Origin: Nocardia cyriacigeorgica
GTDB lineage: Bacteria > Actinomycetota > Actinomycetes > Mycobacteriales > Mycobacteriaceae
Reading direction: 5' to 3'
NCBI RefSeq assembly: GCF_005863245.1
Contig: NZ_VBUT01000004.1
Location: 186,001 to 250,000, forward strand
Length of the DNA: 64,000 nucleotides
Of the stretch, positions 10,599 through 19,569 are shown piece after piece; the first letter of the stretch is position 1, and every line of letters starts with the position of its first letter. The position numbers and the translations under genes are program-made. The notes beneath the pieces were generated by a model. It was not told the DNA's origin, ran no database searches, and worked only from the letters and a program-made list of their open reading frames with translations.

Positions 10599-11831
10599 TC
10601 AGCGAGCATCGAGATCGCGGTTCAGATCGCGGAACGCGGTGTAGTTGGCCAGCACCTCGACCCGGCCCGCGGGACAGGAGGCGATGGCGCGCAACGGATC
10701 CGCGACGGTGGTGTGCTCGACACCGGCATAGGTGAGCCGGACCGCGAGATCGGTGGCGCGTTCACCGGCCGCCACCACCTGCACGCCCTCGAAATGCTCG
10801 AATCGCACATCCCACAGCCAGGACAGATCCTCGCCGTCGGGTACCTGACCGTTGACCGCGATCACCAGCCCGGCGGCGTCGTGATCGATCATCGACAGCG
10901 CTTCCTGCCAGCCGGCCGGATTCTTCGCCAGCAGCAGCCGCGCCGAATGCTCCCCGACCTGCACGGTCCGGTACCGGCCCGCGATCTCGCGCACCGTGCC
11001 CGCCGCCGCGGTCGCCTGCGCCGGATCCGCACCGAGCGCGACCGCCACGGCCACGGCCTGCGCGGCATTACCGCGATTGGCGCGGCCCGGCAGCGCGAGC
11101 CGCAGCTCGGCGGTGAATTCGTCAGGCCCGCGCAGCTTTTCGCCGTCCAGCCACCAATCCGGTTGCGGGCGCTGGAAATCGGCGCCGGTGCTGCGCCAGT
11201 GCTCGCCCTCCCAGACGATCGGTTCGCCGCTGCGTGGGCAGCTGGTGGCGTCCATCGCCCAGCCGCTGCCCGCGGCCACCCACACCACGTTCGGGTGGTC
11301 GTAGGCGATGGAGGTGATGAGCACGTCGTCGCAGTTGGCGATCACGACCGTGTCGGGGTGGCGGGCCAGGCCGGCGCGCAGCTTGCGCTCGATCATATTG
11401 ATCTCGCCGACCCGGTCGAGCTGGTCGCGGCTGAGGTTCAGCAGCACCACCGCGGCCGGATTCAGCGAATCGGTGACGTGTGGCAGGTGCAGCTCGTCGA
11501 CCTCGATGGCGGCCAGCCCGGCGGTCCGGTTGACGCTGAGCGCCGCGACGATGCCGGCGTCCATATTGGCGCCGTCGGCCTGGGTGGCGACGTCGCCGAG
11601 GGTGCTCAGCGCCGCCGTCGTCATCCTGGTGGTGGTCGACTTGCCGTTGGTGCCGGTGACCAGCACCGTTCGCCGTCCACGACCCAGTTGATCCATGATC
11701 GTCGGATCGATTTTCAGGGCGATCAGCCCGCCGATCATCGACCCCTTGCCGCGACCGGCCTTCTGCGAGGCCCACGACGCCGCAGCCGCCGCCCGCAGCG
11801 CGATCCGCCCGCGCACCGATATGTCTGCCAC
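10599..11831 (-). CDS. murT: lipid II isoglutaminyl synthase, Mur-ligase-like subunit MurT
   Basis: 410 residues. The Mur ligase P-loop is TGTNGKSTTTRM (about residue 57), followed by the central ATPase domain and the C-terminal DUF1727 domain. With GatD it forms the essential lipid II amidation enzyme of Gram-positive bacteria. GTG start. In firmicute MurT a four-Cys zinc ribbon is inserted in the central domain; at the corresponding place (about 200-230) only one Cys is visible here (SCPRSGEP ... WRSTGADF), so the ribbon appears lost. Confidence 0.93.
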   Translation of the reverse strand: MADISVRGRIALRAAAAASWASQKAGRGKGSMIGGLIALKIDPTIMDQLGRGRRTVLVTGTNGKSTTTRMTTAALSTLGDVATQADGANMDAGIVAALSVNRTAGLAAIEVDELHLPHVTDSLNPAAVVLLNLSRDQLDRVGEINMIERKLRAGLARHPDTVVIANCDDVLITSIAYDHPNVVWVAAGSGWAMDATSCPRSGEPIVWEGEHWRSTGADFQRPQPDWWLDGEKLRGPDEFTAELRLALPGRANRGNAAQAVAVAVALGADPAQATAAAGTVREIAGRYRTVQVGEHSARLLLAKNPAGWQEALSMIDHDAAGLVIAVNGQVPDGEDLSWLWDVRFEHFEGVQVVAAGERATDLAVRLTYAGVEHTTVADPLRAIASCPAGRVEVLANYTAFRDLNRDLDAR

Positions 11832-11868
11832 GCCGCGAGTCTATGTTCGCCGCGTGCGGCGGGCCGGG

Positions 11869-12513
11869 TCAGGTCGGGGAGTCGTTGTAGAGCTTGCGCT
11901 CGTAGTTGGCCGCCGAGTAGTAGGCCTCCAGGTCTTCGACGCTTTCGCTGACGTTGGTCTGCACCTCTTTGATCAGCCGCGCCGGGCTGGGCAGGGTGTC
12001 GACCGGCCAGTGCCGCGGCTCCCAGAGGTGGCTGCGCATGAACGCCTTCGCGCAGTGGAAGAAGATCTGCTCGATGTCGACCTCGACCGCCAGGATCGGC
12101 CGGTGCCCGCGCACCACCATGTCCTCGAAGTACGGCGCGTCGCGGACGAGCCGGGCGCGGCCGTTGATGCGCAGCGTCTCGCGCCGGCCCGGGATCAGGA
12201 AGATCAGCCCGACGTGCGGATTGGACAGGATGTTGAGGTACCCGTCGGCGCGCCGGTTGCCCGGCCGTTCCGGGATGGCGAGGGTGGTGTCGTCGAGCAC
12301 CTTGACGAACCCGGCCGGATCGCCCTTCGGTGAGGCGTCGCAGTTGCCGTCGGCGTCGCTGGTGCACATCACCAGGAACGGGGTGAGCGCGATCCACTCC
12401 CGGTCGCGCGGATGCAGGGCGACACGCTCCTTGCTCACCGCGCGCGGCATGACTGCGCCGAGCAGCTCCCTGAGTTCGGCGGGATCGGTGATCTCCGGGG
12501 CGTTGTCGCTCAT
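11869..12513 (-). CDS. FMN-binding PPOX-type flavoprotein (MSMEG_1061-like)
   Basis: 214 residues. It has the pyridoxamine-5'-phosphate-oxidase-like split barrel, with TPFLVMCTSDADGNCDASPKGDP and RPGNRRADGYLNILSNPHVGLIF, and matches in length and motifs the MSMEG_1061/DR2398-type subfamily. Such proteins bind FMN (some bind F420 or heme); substrate unknown. ATG 12513 is chosen because residues before it do not resemble the family. It lies 61 bp downstream of the Tat-exported flavoprotein gene on the same strand. Confidence 0.85.
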   Translation of the reverse strand: MSDNAPEITDPAELRELLGAVMPRAVSKERVALHPRDREWIALTPFLVMCTSDADGNCDASPKGDPAGFVKVLDDTTLAIPERPGNRRADGYLNILSNPHVGLIFLIPGRRETLRINGRARLVRDAPYFEDMVVRGHRPILAVEVDIEQIFFHCAKAFMRSHLWEPRHWPVDTLPSPARLIKEVQTNVSESVEDLEAYYSAANYERKLYNDSPT

Positions 12514-12574
12514 AGCCACGATTGAAACATCCGGCGGTGGTCGCGGCGAACCTGTTTTCGCCGGGCCGGGCGTC

Positions 12575-14338
12575 TCAGATGTCGATATCGAATATGTTCG
12601 GCTCGCCGCGGGCGTAGCGGTCGGCGTCCAGCTGCCGCAACGGCTCCAGTTCAGGTGAGCGGTACAGGGTGAAGGTGCGGCAGCGTGGTGCGTCGGAACC
12701 GGTGACGTCGAGCAGCGCGTTGACGGCGCCGCGAGCCGATTCGCTGGCGCCTTCCATCGTGGCGAGGTCGATATTGGTGCGCACGTAGTCGCCGGCGAGG
12801 AAGAGATTCTCCAGCGCGCCGTGTGACTGCGGGCGCGAATTCCAGGACCCGGCGGTATTGATGAGCAGCGGGTCGGCGTTGGCGTTGCGGCGCTGCTCGG
12901 CCTGCCAGGTGATGCCGGGATCGAGGAACCAGGAGTGCAGGTCGGCCTCGCGCAGGACCTCGCCGCGGTCGTTGAGGTGGGTGGTGATCTGCGCCCAGGT
13001 TTCGCGGGCGATCTCGTCAGGGGTGCATTCCTTGGCCGGTTTGCCGTACAGGATGCCGGGGGTGTTCCAGTTGGAGATGTCCACCGACAGGCAATCAGCC
13101 ACGGTGCCGTCACCGAATTCGGGGAGTTTGCGGGTCCAGAGCTGGTTCTGGCTGATCGAGGTGATCGCCCATGGTGAATCGATGAAGGCCGCGTGCCCGG
13201 AGACGATATCGGGTGAGGTGCGCAGATAGAACTGGATGCCGTTCATCCAGTCGGTGTAGAGGTTGTCCATCGCGGCCAGTTCGGGGCGAATGGCCCGGAT
13301 ATCGGGCGACCAGAGTGTGCGCGCGCGTTCGGCGGGCAGCGCGACCACATAGTGATCGGCCTCCACGGTGCGCGCCGCCCCGGTGCCGTCGACGATGCGT
13401 GCGCCGCTGATCCGCCGGTCCCGCACATCGAGCCCGCGCACCTCGGCGCCGAGCTCGAAGCGGACACCGAGCCGGCGCAGCAACGCCACCCACGGATCGA
13501 TCCACGCGTCGTTGGTCGGCCCGTTCAGCACCCGATCCAGGTCGCCGTCATTGCCGATCTCGAGCGGATTGCCGAGGAACTGTTCGCCCATATTGCCGAT
13601 GGTGCGCGCGCTGGCCATGTCCTCCTTGGCCGCTACCAGCAGGCTGGTGAGGGTGCGCGAGAGCAGGGCGCGGAATTCGTGGGATCGCTTGTGCCCGTGC
13701 ACGAAATCGCGCCACGACATGTACTCCCATTGACCGAAGCGGCGGGCGTCGCAGCTGCTGAAGAACACCAGCAGCCGATTCGCGAAGAACGCGGCCTCAC
13801 CCGGTGGCATCTTCAAGGCCGTCGCGATAGTCGCGCCCATCGTCTCCCGGAAGGCCTGCGGGGTCGCGGTGGCCAGATGCGCGGCGCCGAGCGGGAGCCG
13901 GAAATCGTCGCCGTCGCGCCGGGCGAATCGTGCCTCCGATGCGGCGACCAGGTTGTTCCACACGCCATCCGGGTTGTCGCCGAAGGGAATTCGCCGCATC
14001 GTATCGGGGACGTGGTGGTAGAAGCCGGGGAAGAACCGGAAGCCGTGCTCGCCGGGCAGGTCCGGGCGGCCATCGGTCCCCGTCCCGGGCACCCCGATGC
14101 TGCGTGCCTTTCCGCCCAGCGCCCTGCGCTCGTAGACGGTGACCTCGAAGCCGCGTTCGGCCAGCTCGTGCGCCGCCGTCAGGCCCGCGACCCCGCCGCC
14201 GAAGACCGCGACCCGCGTCCCCGGGCGGGCCGCCGCGGATCTCGTCCCGAGCGCCCCCGCCGACGCCACACCGACCCCCGCCGCGACCGCGCCGCGAAGA
14301 ACCGCCCTCCGCGATACGGTCCACTGTTGTTTCGCCAT
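12575..14338 (-). CDS. Tat-exported FAD-dependent amine-oxidase/desaturase-like oxidoreductase
   Basis: 587 residues. The N-terminus VSRRAVLRGAVAAGVGV is a twin-arginine signal, followed at about 40 by the dinucleotide-binding VAVFGGGVAGLTAAHELAERG and VYERRALGGKARS. The C-terminus has the matching FAD motif LFLAGDYVRTNIDLATMEGA. This architecture belongs to the amine oxidase/phytoene desaturase/HpnE superfamily; the substrate is not evident. Export of a folded cofactor-bound enzyme fits the Tat motif. Confidence 0.85.
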   Translation of the reverse strand: MAKQQWTVSRRAVLRGAVAAGVGVASAGALGTRSAAARPGTRVAVFGGGVAGLTAAHELAERGFEVTVYERRALGGKARSIGVPGTGTDGRPDLPGEHGFRFFPGFYHHVPDTMRRIPFGDNPDGVWNNLVAASEARFARRDGDDFRLPLGAAHLATATPQAFRETMGATIATALKMPPGEAAFFANRLLVFFSSCDARRFGQWEYMSWRDFVHGHKRSHEFRALLSRTLTSLLVAAKEDMASARTIGNMGEQFLGNPLEIGNDGDLDRVLNGPTNDAWIDPWVALLRRLGVRFELGAEVRGLDVRDRRISGARIVDGTGAARTVEADHYVVALPAERARTLWSPDIRAIRPELAAMDNLYTDWMNGIQFYLRTSPDIVSGHAAFIDSPWAITSISQNQLWTRKLPEFGDGTVADCLSVDISNWNTPGILYGKPAKECTPDEIARETWAQITTHLNDRGEVLREADLHSWFLDPGITWQAEQRRNANADPLLINTAGSWNSRPQSHGALENLFLAGDYVRTNIDLATMEGASESARGAVNALLDVTGSDAPRCRTFTLYRSPELEPLRQLDADRYARGEPNIFDIDI

Positions 14339-14567
14339 GCGCCGCTCTGCTGCCTAGCCTCGGGACCTCACTGATTGCCGACCACTCTAAGCGCACGCCG
14401 GTTGAACGGCTGGCCGGGTCGGTGAAAGCGGCCGTGCCTTAGGTGACCGAGCCCTGCCGCCGGCCAACGCTGCACACTCCTACGTGCGACCCCGCATATG
14501 TTGTGGCGACGTTGGGGGCTTGCAGCCTGTGCGAAGTGCTCAGAACTTGTGCGAGGAACGGCCTCCG

Positions 14568-14906
14568 CTAGGAGCCGGGCGGCAGGTTCAGGCTGGTCGG
14601 GTGGTGGGGTGACTGCCCGGTCAGCGTGCTCGCCGTTGCCTGGTCTTGTGCGGCGAGGCTGTCCGCCGATGTCTTCAGCGACTCCGCCATCTCGCCGAGG
14701 TTGCGCTCCAGCAGGGTGCGCCGGTCGTCGAGGTAGGTGGTGAACCGGGCGAACGCCGGCACGGCCTCCCCTTTCCACGCCTCGTGACTGTCCGCGATGG
14801 CCTGGTCGGTCTCCCGCAGTGCCGTACCGGAGTCGGTGAACAACACGTCGAGCCGACCGGCAGCGGCACGCAACACTTCGGGATCGACAGAAACCTGATC
14901 AGCCAT
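14568..14906 (-). CDS. WXG100-family helical protein
   Basis: 112 residues. Two predicted helices flank a turn containing SHEAWKGEAV (W-K-G at about 48-50), the hallmark of ESAT-6/CFP-10-like type VII secretion substrates. ATG 14906 is preceded by GAGGGGGA. A Ser/Pro tail follows the second helix. It is divergent from the hydrolase gene over an 89-bp gap holding GATACGATACC, which could serve as -10 for either strand. It may be a secretion partner for the helical N-terminus of that hydrolase. Confidence 0.85.
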   Translation of the reverse strand: MADQVSVDPEVLRAAAGRLDVLFTDSGTALRETDQAIADSHEAWKGEAVPAFARFTTYLDDRRTLLERNLGEMAESLKTSADSLAAQDQATASTLTGQSPHHPTSLNLPPGS

Positions 14907-14995
14907 ATTTCCCCCTCGGCCTACCGAAATCGCCTGTCCCCGATACGATACCCACGGACGCAGACGGCACACACAGTCTGGGGGGACGCCCGATC

Positions 14996-16687
14996 ATGAT
15001 GCTGCCCGATATCCGGTGGTGGAACGAACTCGCACTCGAAATGCTCGAAACGTCGCTGTCACGGCGGATCAGCACAATCGAAGACGTCAACAAGCAGCTC
15101 GCCGACATCGCGAAACTCCCCGGCTGGGAAGGCGACGCCGCCGAAGCCGCCCGCCGCCGCTTCGCCGACACGTCCGATCAACTCACCGATGAGGCATCTG
15201 CCCTCGGCGCCGTTCGTGCGTTGACCACGCAGACCCGTGAGGCCGTCAAACACCTGAAGCAGACCCTCGCTGATATCGACCGCCGCGCCACCGAGGCCGG
15301 CCTCGAGGTCTGGGACCACGGCCACGTCACCATCGCTGACAAACCCGACGCCCCAGACCCGGCCTCGGTAGAAGCCCTGCGCCTCGAGCTGATCGACGCC
15401 GCCCGCGCCGTCATGCGCCAAGCCGACGACATCGTCGCCGACGCCGCCGCCGTCCTGAACAAAGCCGCCAACGGCGAGATCACCGACAACGGGGCCACCG
15501 ATGTCGTCGCGGCGTCCACCACCGGCGCCACCCAAGGCGGCCTCACCGCCCCCGCACCACCCGACAACGCGTCACCCCGCGAGAACAACGCCTACTGGGA
15601 CGCACTCGACGACCGCCAACGCCGCGAAATCATCGACCAGCACCCCGAATGGATCGGCAACCGCGATGGCATCCCCTCCATGGCGCGCCACGAGGCCAAC
15701 GTCAACCGCATCGACGACGAGCGAGCGCGGTTGATCGCGGAACGGGACCGGTTGAAGGAGGAGTTGAAGGATGATCCAGGACCGCCGAAGAACCCGAACG
15801 CGCCGATACCGAATGCGGACAAGAAGGCCGAATTGGCGCGGGTGGAGGCGAAGTTGAGTGATCTCGATTCGCTCGAGCAGACTCTTTCGGATCACCCGCT
15901 CGATCCGAACAACCCGGACGCGGGCGCACGACTGCTTTTGCTGGATATGCAGTCCGGGGACAAGGGGATGGCTGCGATCGCGATCGGGGATCCCGACAAT
16001 GCTGACCATGTCTCAGTGACGGTCCCGGGAGTTTCGACGACTGTGCCGTCGTTGAGCGGAATGGCGACTGAAGCAGAGGCCGTGCAGCGAGAAGCCGACA
16101 AGCAGTTGGCCCTACAGGGGCGGTCCGGGGAGCGAGTAGCGACGATCGCGTGGCTCGGATATGAGCCGCCGCCCGATATCGGCCCCGCCGCGGCGAGCAC
16201 CGGCCGCGCCGAGGATGGGGCGCCCAAGCTGGCCGAATTCTTCAAAGGCTTGGATGCAGCCTCGAACAAGACCGATCCCCATATCACCGCGTTGGGCCAC
16301 TCATATGGCAGTTACACGACAGCACTCGCGCTTCAGGAACTCGGACCCGAGAACCCTGTCGACGATGCCGTCTTTTACGGTTCGCCGGGGATCAATGCCG
16401 ACGACGAATCCGACCTCAACCTTGGTCAGGGTCATGGATTCGTCATGCGTGCGCCCGACGACCCGATCACCTGGGCGGACGGAATCGGCGTCTTCGGCCC
16501 AGACCCGGTGACTACACGCCTCGAACAGATTTCGGTCCGCGAAACCACCACGAGCGACGGCGTCCACCGGGAGGACTCGAACGGTCACAGCGAATATCCA
16601 CGGCCGAGCGGAAATGGCGAACTTCGGACCGCGGGCTACAACATGGCCGTAATCGTCGCCGGACTGCCGCATCTGGTGGTGCGCTGA
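14996..16687 (+). CDS. DUF1023-type alpha/beta hydrolase with helical WXG-like N-terminus, candidate T7SS effector
   Basis: 563 residues. Residues 1-150 are helical with a W-E-G turn (LPGWEGDAAEAARRRFA), like the head of LXG/WXG secretion substrates. Residues ~220-290 form a charged coiled coil (ERDRLKEEL, KAELARVEAKL). The C-terminal ~230 residues are an alpha/beta hydrolase of the DUF1023 family with nucleophile GHSYGS at about 433. Family members are lipase-like but poorly characterised. It is followed after one base by a lipoprotein gene, an effector/immunity-like layout. Export and toxicity are inference. Confidence 0.8.
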   Translation: MMLPDIRWWNELALEMLETSLSRRISTIEDVNKQLADIAKLPGWEGDAAEAARRRFADTSDQLTDEASALGAVRALTTQTREAVKHLKQTLADIDRRATEAGLEVWDHGHVTIADKPDAPDPASVEALRLELIDAARAVMRQADDIVADAAAVLNKAANGEITDNGATDVVAASTTGATQGGLTAPAPPDNASPRENNAYWDALDDRQRREIIDQHPEWIGNRDGIPSMARHEANVNRIDDERARLIAERDRLKEELKDDPGPPKNPNAPIPNADKKAELARVEAKLSDLDSLEQTLSDHPLDPNNPDAGARLLLLDMQSGDKGMAAIAIGDPDNADHVSVTVPGVSTTVPSLSGMATEAEAVQREADKQLALQGRSGERVATIAWLGYEPPPDIGPAAASTGRAEDGAPKLAEFFKGLDAASNKTDPHITALGHSYGSYTTALALQELGPENPVDDAVFYGSPGINADDESDLNLGQGHGFVMRAPDDPITWADGIGVFGPDPVTTRLEQISVRETTTSDGVHREDSNGHSEYPRPSGNGELRTAGYNMAVIVAGLPHLVVR

Positions 16688-16688
16688 G

Positions 16689-17264
16689 ATGGTGACTCCG
16701 AGCTACGTACGGACTCTGGTTTCGGTCGTCGTGTTGATCGGCGCCCTCAGCGGCTGCGGGAGTCGCCTGGACGATCCCGACCAACCACCCACACCCGACG
16801 AAATCGCGCATGCCGAGGATGCAATGCGGAAGTTGCCGTCTGTGCAGGACACAGAACAACAGCTTTCCGCACTCATGTGGCAGATTGCCGATTCCACCAG
16901 ATCCGTTGCACCAGGACTCGACTGGCAGCCGAAAACCGACCGGGCTCAGGGAACTCTCGGATGTCCCTCGCCGTACCGTGAGACCGCCGGGGTATCGATG
17001 ACGACGGACAGTATCTATTCGCCGATCCCGATCACCGATGCCGAATGGCCCGAGGTCCTCCGAATCACCCGTGACCTCGCTGCACCACACGGCATCACCG
17101 CACTCACCGTGCGCGTTGACGAACCCGGACACCACGACGTCACGCTGCACTCCCCTGACCACGGCAACGAGATCAGCATCGGCTCGCGCAACGCCGCCCT
17201 GATCACCGGCTTGACCGGTTGCCGCTTCCGCGCCGAAGACCTCCAGAACCCGGCGTCGAAGTAG
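16689..17264 (+). CDS. lipoprotein paired with the DUF1023 hydrolase, candidate immunity protein
   Basis: 191 residues with a signal sequence and lipobox LSGC followed by GSRLDD. The mature part has two conserved Cys (LGCPSPY and TGCRFRAED) shared with the paralog at 8903-9472, suggesting a disulfide. Its ATG lies one base after the hydrolase stop, so the two are coupled. Surface anchoring next to a secreted enzyme is what an immunity lipoprotein would need; no experimental link is known to me. Confidence 0.8.
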   Translation: MVTPSYVRTLVSVVVLIGALSGCGSRLDDPDQPPTPDEIAHAEDAMRKLPSVQDTEQQLSALMWQIADSTRSVAPGLDWQPKTDRAQGTLGCPSPYRETAGVSMTTDSIYSPIPITDAEWPEVLRITRDLAAPHGITALTVRVDEPGHHDVTLHSPDHGNEISIGSRNAALITGLTGCRFRAEDLQNPASK

Positions 17265-17367
17265 ATTTCCCGCGAACACCTGCGCACCTGACGACGGTCG
17301 GCAAGACGGCGATGGTGTACCGCGCCGAGACGGGTCAAGCAACGCCATGACCCGTCTCGGGTAGGAC

Positions 17368-17508
17368 CTATGTCGTCATGCCGAAGTCGCAGACGATCTC
17401 GACGTTTCGTTTCATCGGAGTCCCAGTCCGACATGAGTGGAAGTCTTCCGCGTAGAGAGCCTCGGCCTCGACCATCTACGCCTCGCTCGGCGACGACGTG
17501 GATCGCAC
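17368..17508 (-). pseudogene. frameshifted remnant of the Phd/YefM antitoxin
   Basis: Read on the minus strand, GRGRGSLRG and then DWDSDET match RGRGSLRG and DWDSEET of the antitoxin at 8258-8515. One extra base after the ET codons shifts the frame; removing it restores NVEIVCDFGMTT and a stop, against NAEIARDFGMTT in the intact gene. The N-terminal half and the whole VapC gene are missing. The ~50 bp beyond the neighbouring lipoprotein stop also match the sequence beside VapC. Confidence 0.8.
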
Positions 17509-17548
17509 CACGTCTGGAGGATCGCACGACGTCATGGTTCGCAGCCGT

Positions 17549-17983
17549 CTACCAGGACTGAAAGAAGCTTCGATTACGCCGCTCGTTGAGCTCTATCAGC
17601 TCTTCCTCGGTAAGTTCGTCATCCGGATCGGCAGGCTCGGTGTTCGCCGAACGGACGGGTTCGCGCGGAGGGGGTTGCTGGGAGGCAGTCTCGAGCGAAT
17701 CCACAACTGCGGCGATACGCGGATCGGCACTCAGCTCGTCGATTGCCTCATGGGCGTTCTCGCGCGCCTGCGCTAGTGCCTCGCCGGCAAGGGTCGTGAT
17801 CAGTGCGCCGAGCTCTGTCCCGTATGGAGTGATGCTCTCGTCGATCCGTACGGACTCGAGAGACCCATCGGCTCGGACCTCAACCGAGACGCCGTATCGG
17901 CCGACAGTGGACGTGTCGGTTGTCAATGCCCGTCGAACCTTGTCCATGTGACCGGTGATCGGGTCGATCGAATCCGAGTGCAT
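17549..17983 (-). CDS. YbaB/EbfC-like protein, EspL-like
   Basis: 144 residues. The central part (RYGVSVEVRADGSLESVRID ... LGALITTLAGEALAQARENA) has the strand-helix pattern of the YbaB/EbfC fold. The C-terminus is acidic (DPDDELTEEELIELNERRN). YbaB-like proteins such as EspL are recurrent members of ESX and WXG-effector loci, where they are thought to act as cytosolic chaperones. It is divergent from the small helical protein and toxin-like genes over a 67-bp gap containing TAGCGT as a possible -10. Confidence 0.75.
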   Translation of the reverse strand: MHSDSIDPITGHMDKVRRALTTDTSTVGRYGVSVEVRADGSLESVRIDESITPYGTELGALITTLAGEALAQARENAHEAIDELSADPRIAAVVDSLETASQQPPPREPVRSANTEPADPDDELTEEELIELNERRNRSFFQSW

Positions 17984-18050
17984 CCCTGTCTGCTCCCACG
18001 CTAATGAAATCCGGCCGTGCTAGCGTAGCAACCGATTTGGGGAGGTAGCT

Positions 18051-18356
18051 GTGTCCGAATTGTATGTTGATCCGCCGGCCGTGGAAGCGATGATCGCAGC
18101 ACTGGGCACGTCGCGCACCGCGCTGGAGGCGGTACCGACGAAAAGCTTCATTGCGCAGATCGAGGAAGCCCTGCCCGGGAGCGGGCTCGGTCACGCGTAT
18201 ATGCAAGCCGGTTGGCGGGCCAACGCGGGCGTGCGGGGCGTCGGAGGACAACTTCAGGAGATCGCCGACAAAGCCAAAGCGGATATCGCGGCGTTCCAGG
18301 CAGGCGATTCGCAGAATGCGTTGGGCATTACTGGTGCCGGTGATCAGCCCCGATGA
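18051..18356 (+). CDS. small WXG100-like helical partner protein
   Basis: 101 residues, almost entirely helical, with a turn around AGWRANAG where WXG proteins carry their motif (here W-R-A). GTG start after GGGGAGG. Its stop overlaps the ATG of the next gene (ATGA, 18353-18356), so the two proteins are made together. In firmicute LXG systems a small helical protein encoded just upstream binds the toxin's N-terminus for export; that role is inferred here. Confidence 0.7.
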   Translation: MSELYVDPPAVEAMIAALGTSRTALEAVPTKSFIAQIEEALPGSGLGHAYMQAGWRANAGVRGVGGQLQEIADKAKADIAAFQAGDSQNALGITGAGDQPR

Positions 18357-19534
18357 GTTCACTACCGCCGACCAAGACACAGATACGCGCCTGGAACACT
18401 GCACCCCTGTCGGATCAGGGCATGGAATGGGCGCGGGCGGCACAGGCGGTCAATACTGAGCATGGCGCAGTCACCCATCAGTTGGCGGACTCACCTGGAT
18501 TTTGGCGAGGCGATGCCGCCGACGCCATGCGCGGCAAGGGTGACCAGGTACGAGGTGTGTTGACGGAAGTCGCCGATGCTCTCGAAAGCGGCGCAATTGC
18601 GAGCAACCAGATGGCCCAGGTCCTCGATTTCGCGAAAATAGCTGCTGTCGATGCCATCTCAGCGGCAGAAAAAGAAAAGTTCATCGTGGCCGAGGACGGC
18701 AGCGTCAGCTACTCCGATGACACGATCGCATGGTTGTACACCCAGGACGGATTCAAGCCTCCCGCTATAGCTCGACTAGTTCTCGGCAGTATGGCCAGGC
18801 AACATTCCGACACAATCAAGGCAGCGCTACGCTCAGCGGGAGACGCCGCGGAGTCCGCCAGGAAGGCGCTCGAAAATGCATTTGACGAGATCCCGATCCC
18901 GGACAATTTGAAGCTGGAAGGGATCCTCAACACCTATCAGGTGGAAGCGGATCCGGAGGGCCTGGTCGAGTGGCCGAGCGGTAGCGATCTTACCGGGATG
19001 GCAGCAACCCTCGGGATTGTCGAACCACAGAAGGTGACAGCAAGTGAAGCTGAAATGCTGGATCGACTCAGCCTTGGCGACAAGATTCGCTTCTATCGCA
19101 TAAAATCCGAAGCGGAAGACACCGCGAAAGAAATATTCGGCGGCGAGCAAGACGATCACACGGACGCATTTCGTCACGCCTACTGGAACGCCTTGATGAC
19201 GCAGGAGTTCGGCGAGGACTGGACGAAGGAGTACACGTCGAAACACGAGGCGAGAGGTGACAACGCGGCTGTCCGCGAGGCAATGGATCTGTACAACAAC
19301 GAAGTTGGCCGAACGATTGCATTGCAGAATCCTGATGCCGATTCCGATGAATTGCGGGAAAAGGTGAGGCAAGCGGTAGACAGTGGCAACACCGTCATAA
19401 TCGACCAAAACAAGAATCTGAACTGGACAAATCAAGTCCAAAATGGGCATACGGTGAATTCAGCAGAGTTCGATCAGAACCCGTTCTTCTTGCCAGGCTC
19501 CCCGGTACCAGATGACAAGCCGTCACCCAAGTAG
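18353..19534 (+). CDS. WXG-headed protein with DUF6973-like C-terminus, candidate secreted toxin
   Basis: 393 residues. The first ~110 are helical with PGFWRGDAADAM (W-R-G) as in WXG/LXG substrates. A middle linker carries PSGSDLTGM. The C-terminal part, about 268-330, has DDHTDAFRHAYWNALM, then KHEARGDN, then MDLYNNEVGR. This His/Asn-rich pattern resembles the DUF6973 family, which occurs at the ends of bacterial polymorphic toxins; its activity is unknown to me. Base composition is lower in GC than neighbours, typical of recently acquired toxin ends. A lipoprotein gene follows 35 bp later. Confidence 0.7.
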   Translation: MSSLPPTKTQIRAWNTAPLSDQGMEWARAAQAVNTEHGAVTHQLADSPGFWRGDAADAMRGKGDQVRGVLTEVADALESGAIASNQMAQVLDFAKIAAVDAISAAEKEKFIVAEDGSVSYSDDTIAWLYTQDGFKPPAIARLVLGSMARQHSDTIKAALRSAGDAAESARKALENAFDEIPIPDNLKLEGILNTYQVEADPEGLVEWPSGSDLTGMAATLGIVEPQKVTASEAEMLDRLSLGDKIRFYRIKSEAEDTAKEIFGGEQDDHTDAFRHAYWNALMTQEFGEDWTKEYTSKHEARGDNAAVREAMDLYNNEVGRTIALQNPDADSDELREKVRQAVDSGNTVIIDQNKNLNWTNQVQNGHTVNSAEFDQNPFFLPGSPVPDDKPSPK

Positions 19535-19569
19535 ACCCGATACCGATTCATTCAAAGGAAGCAGAAATC

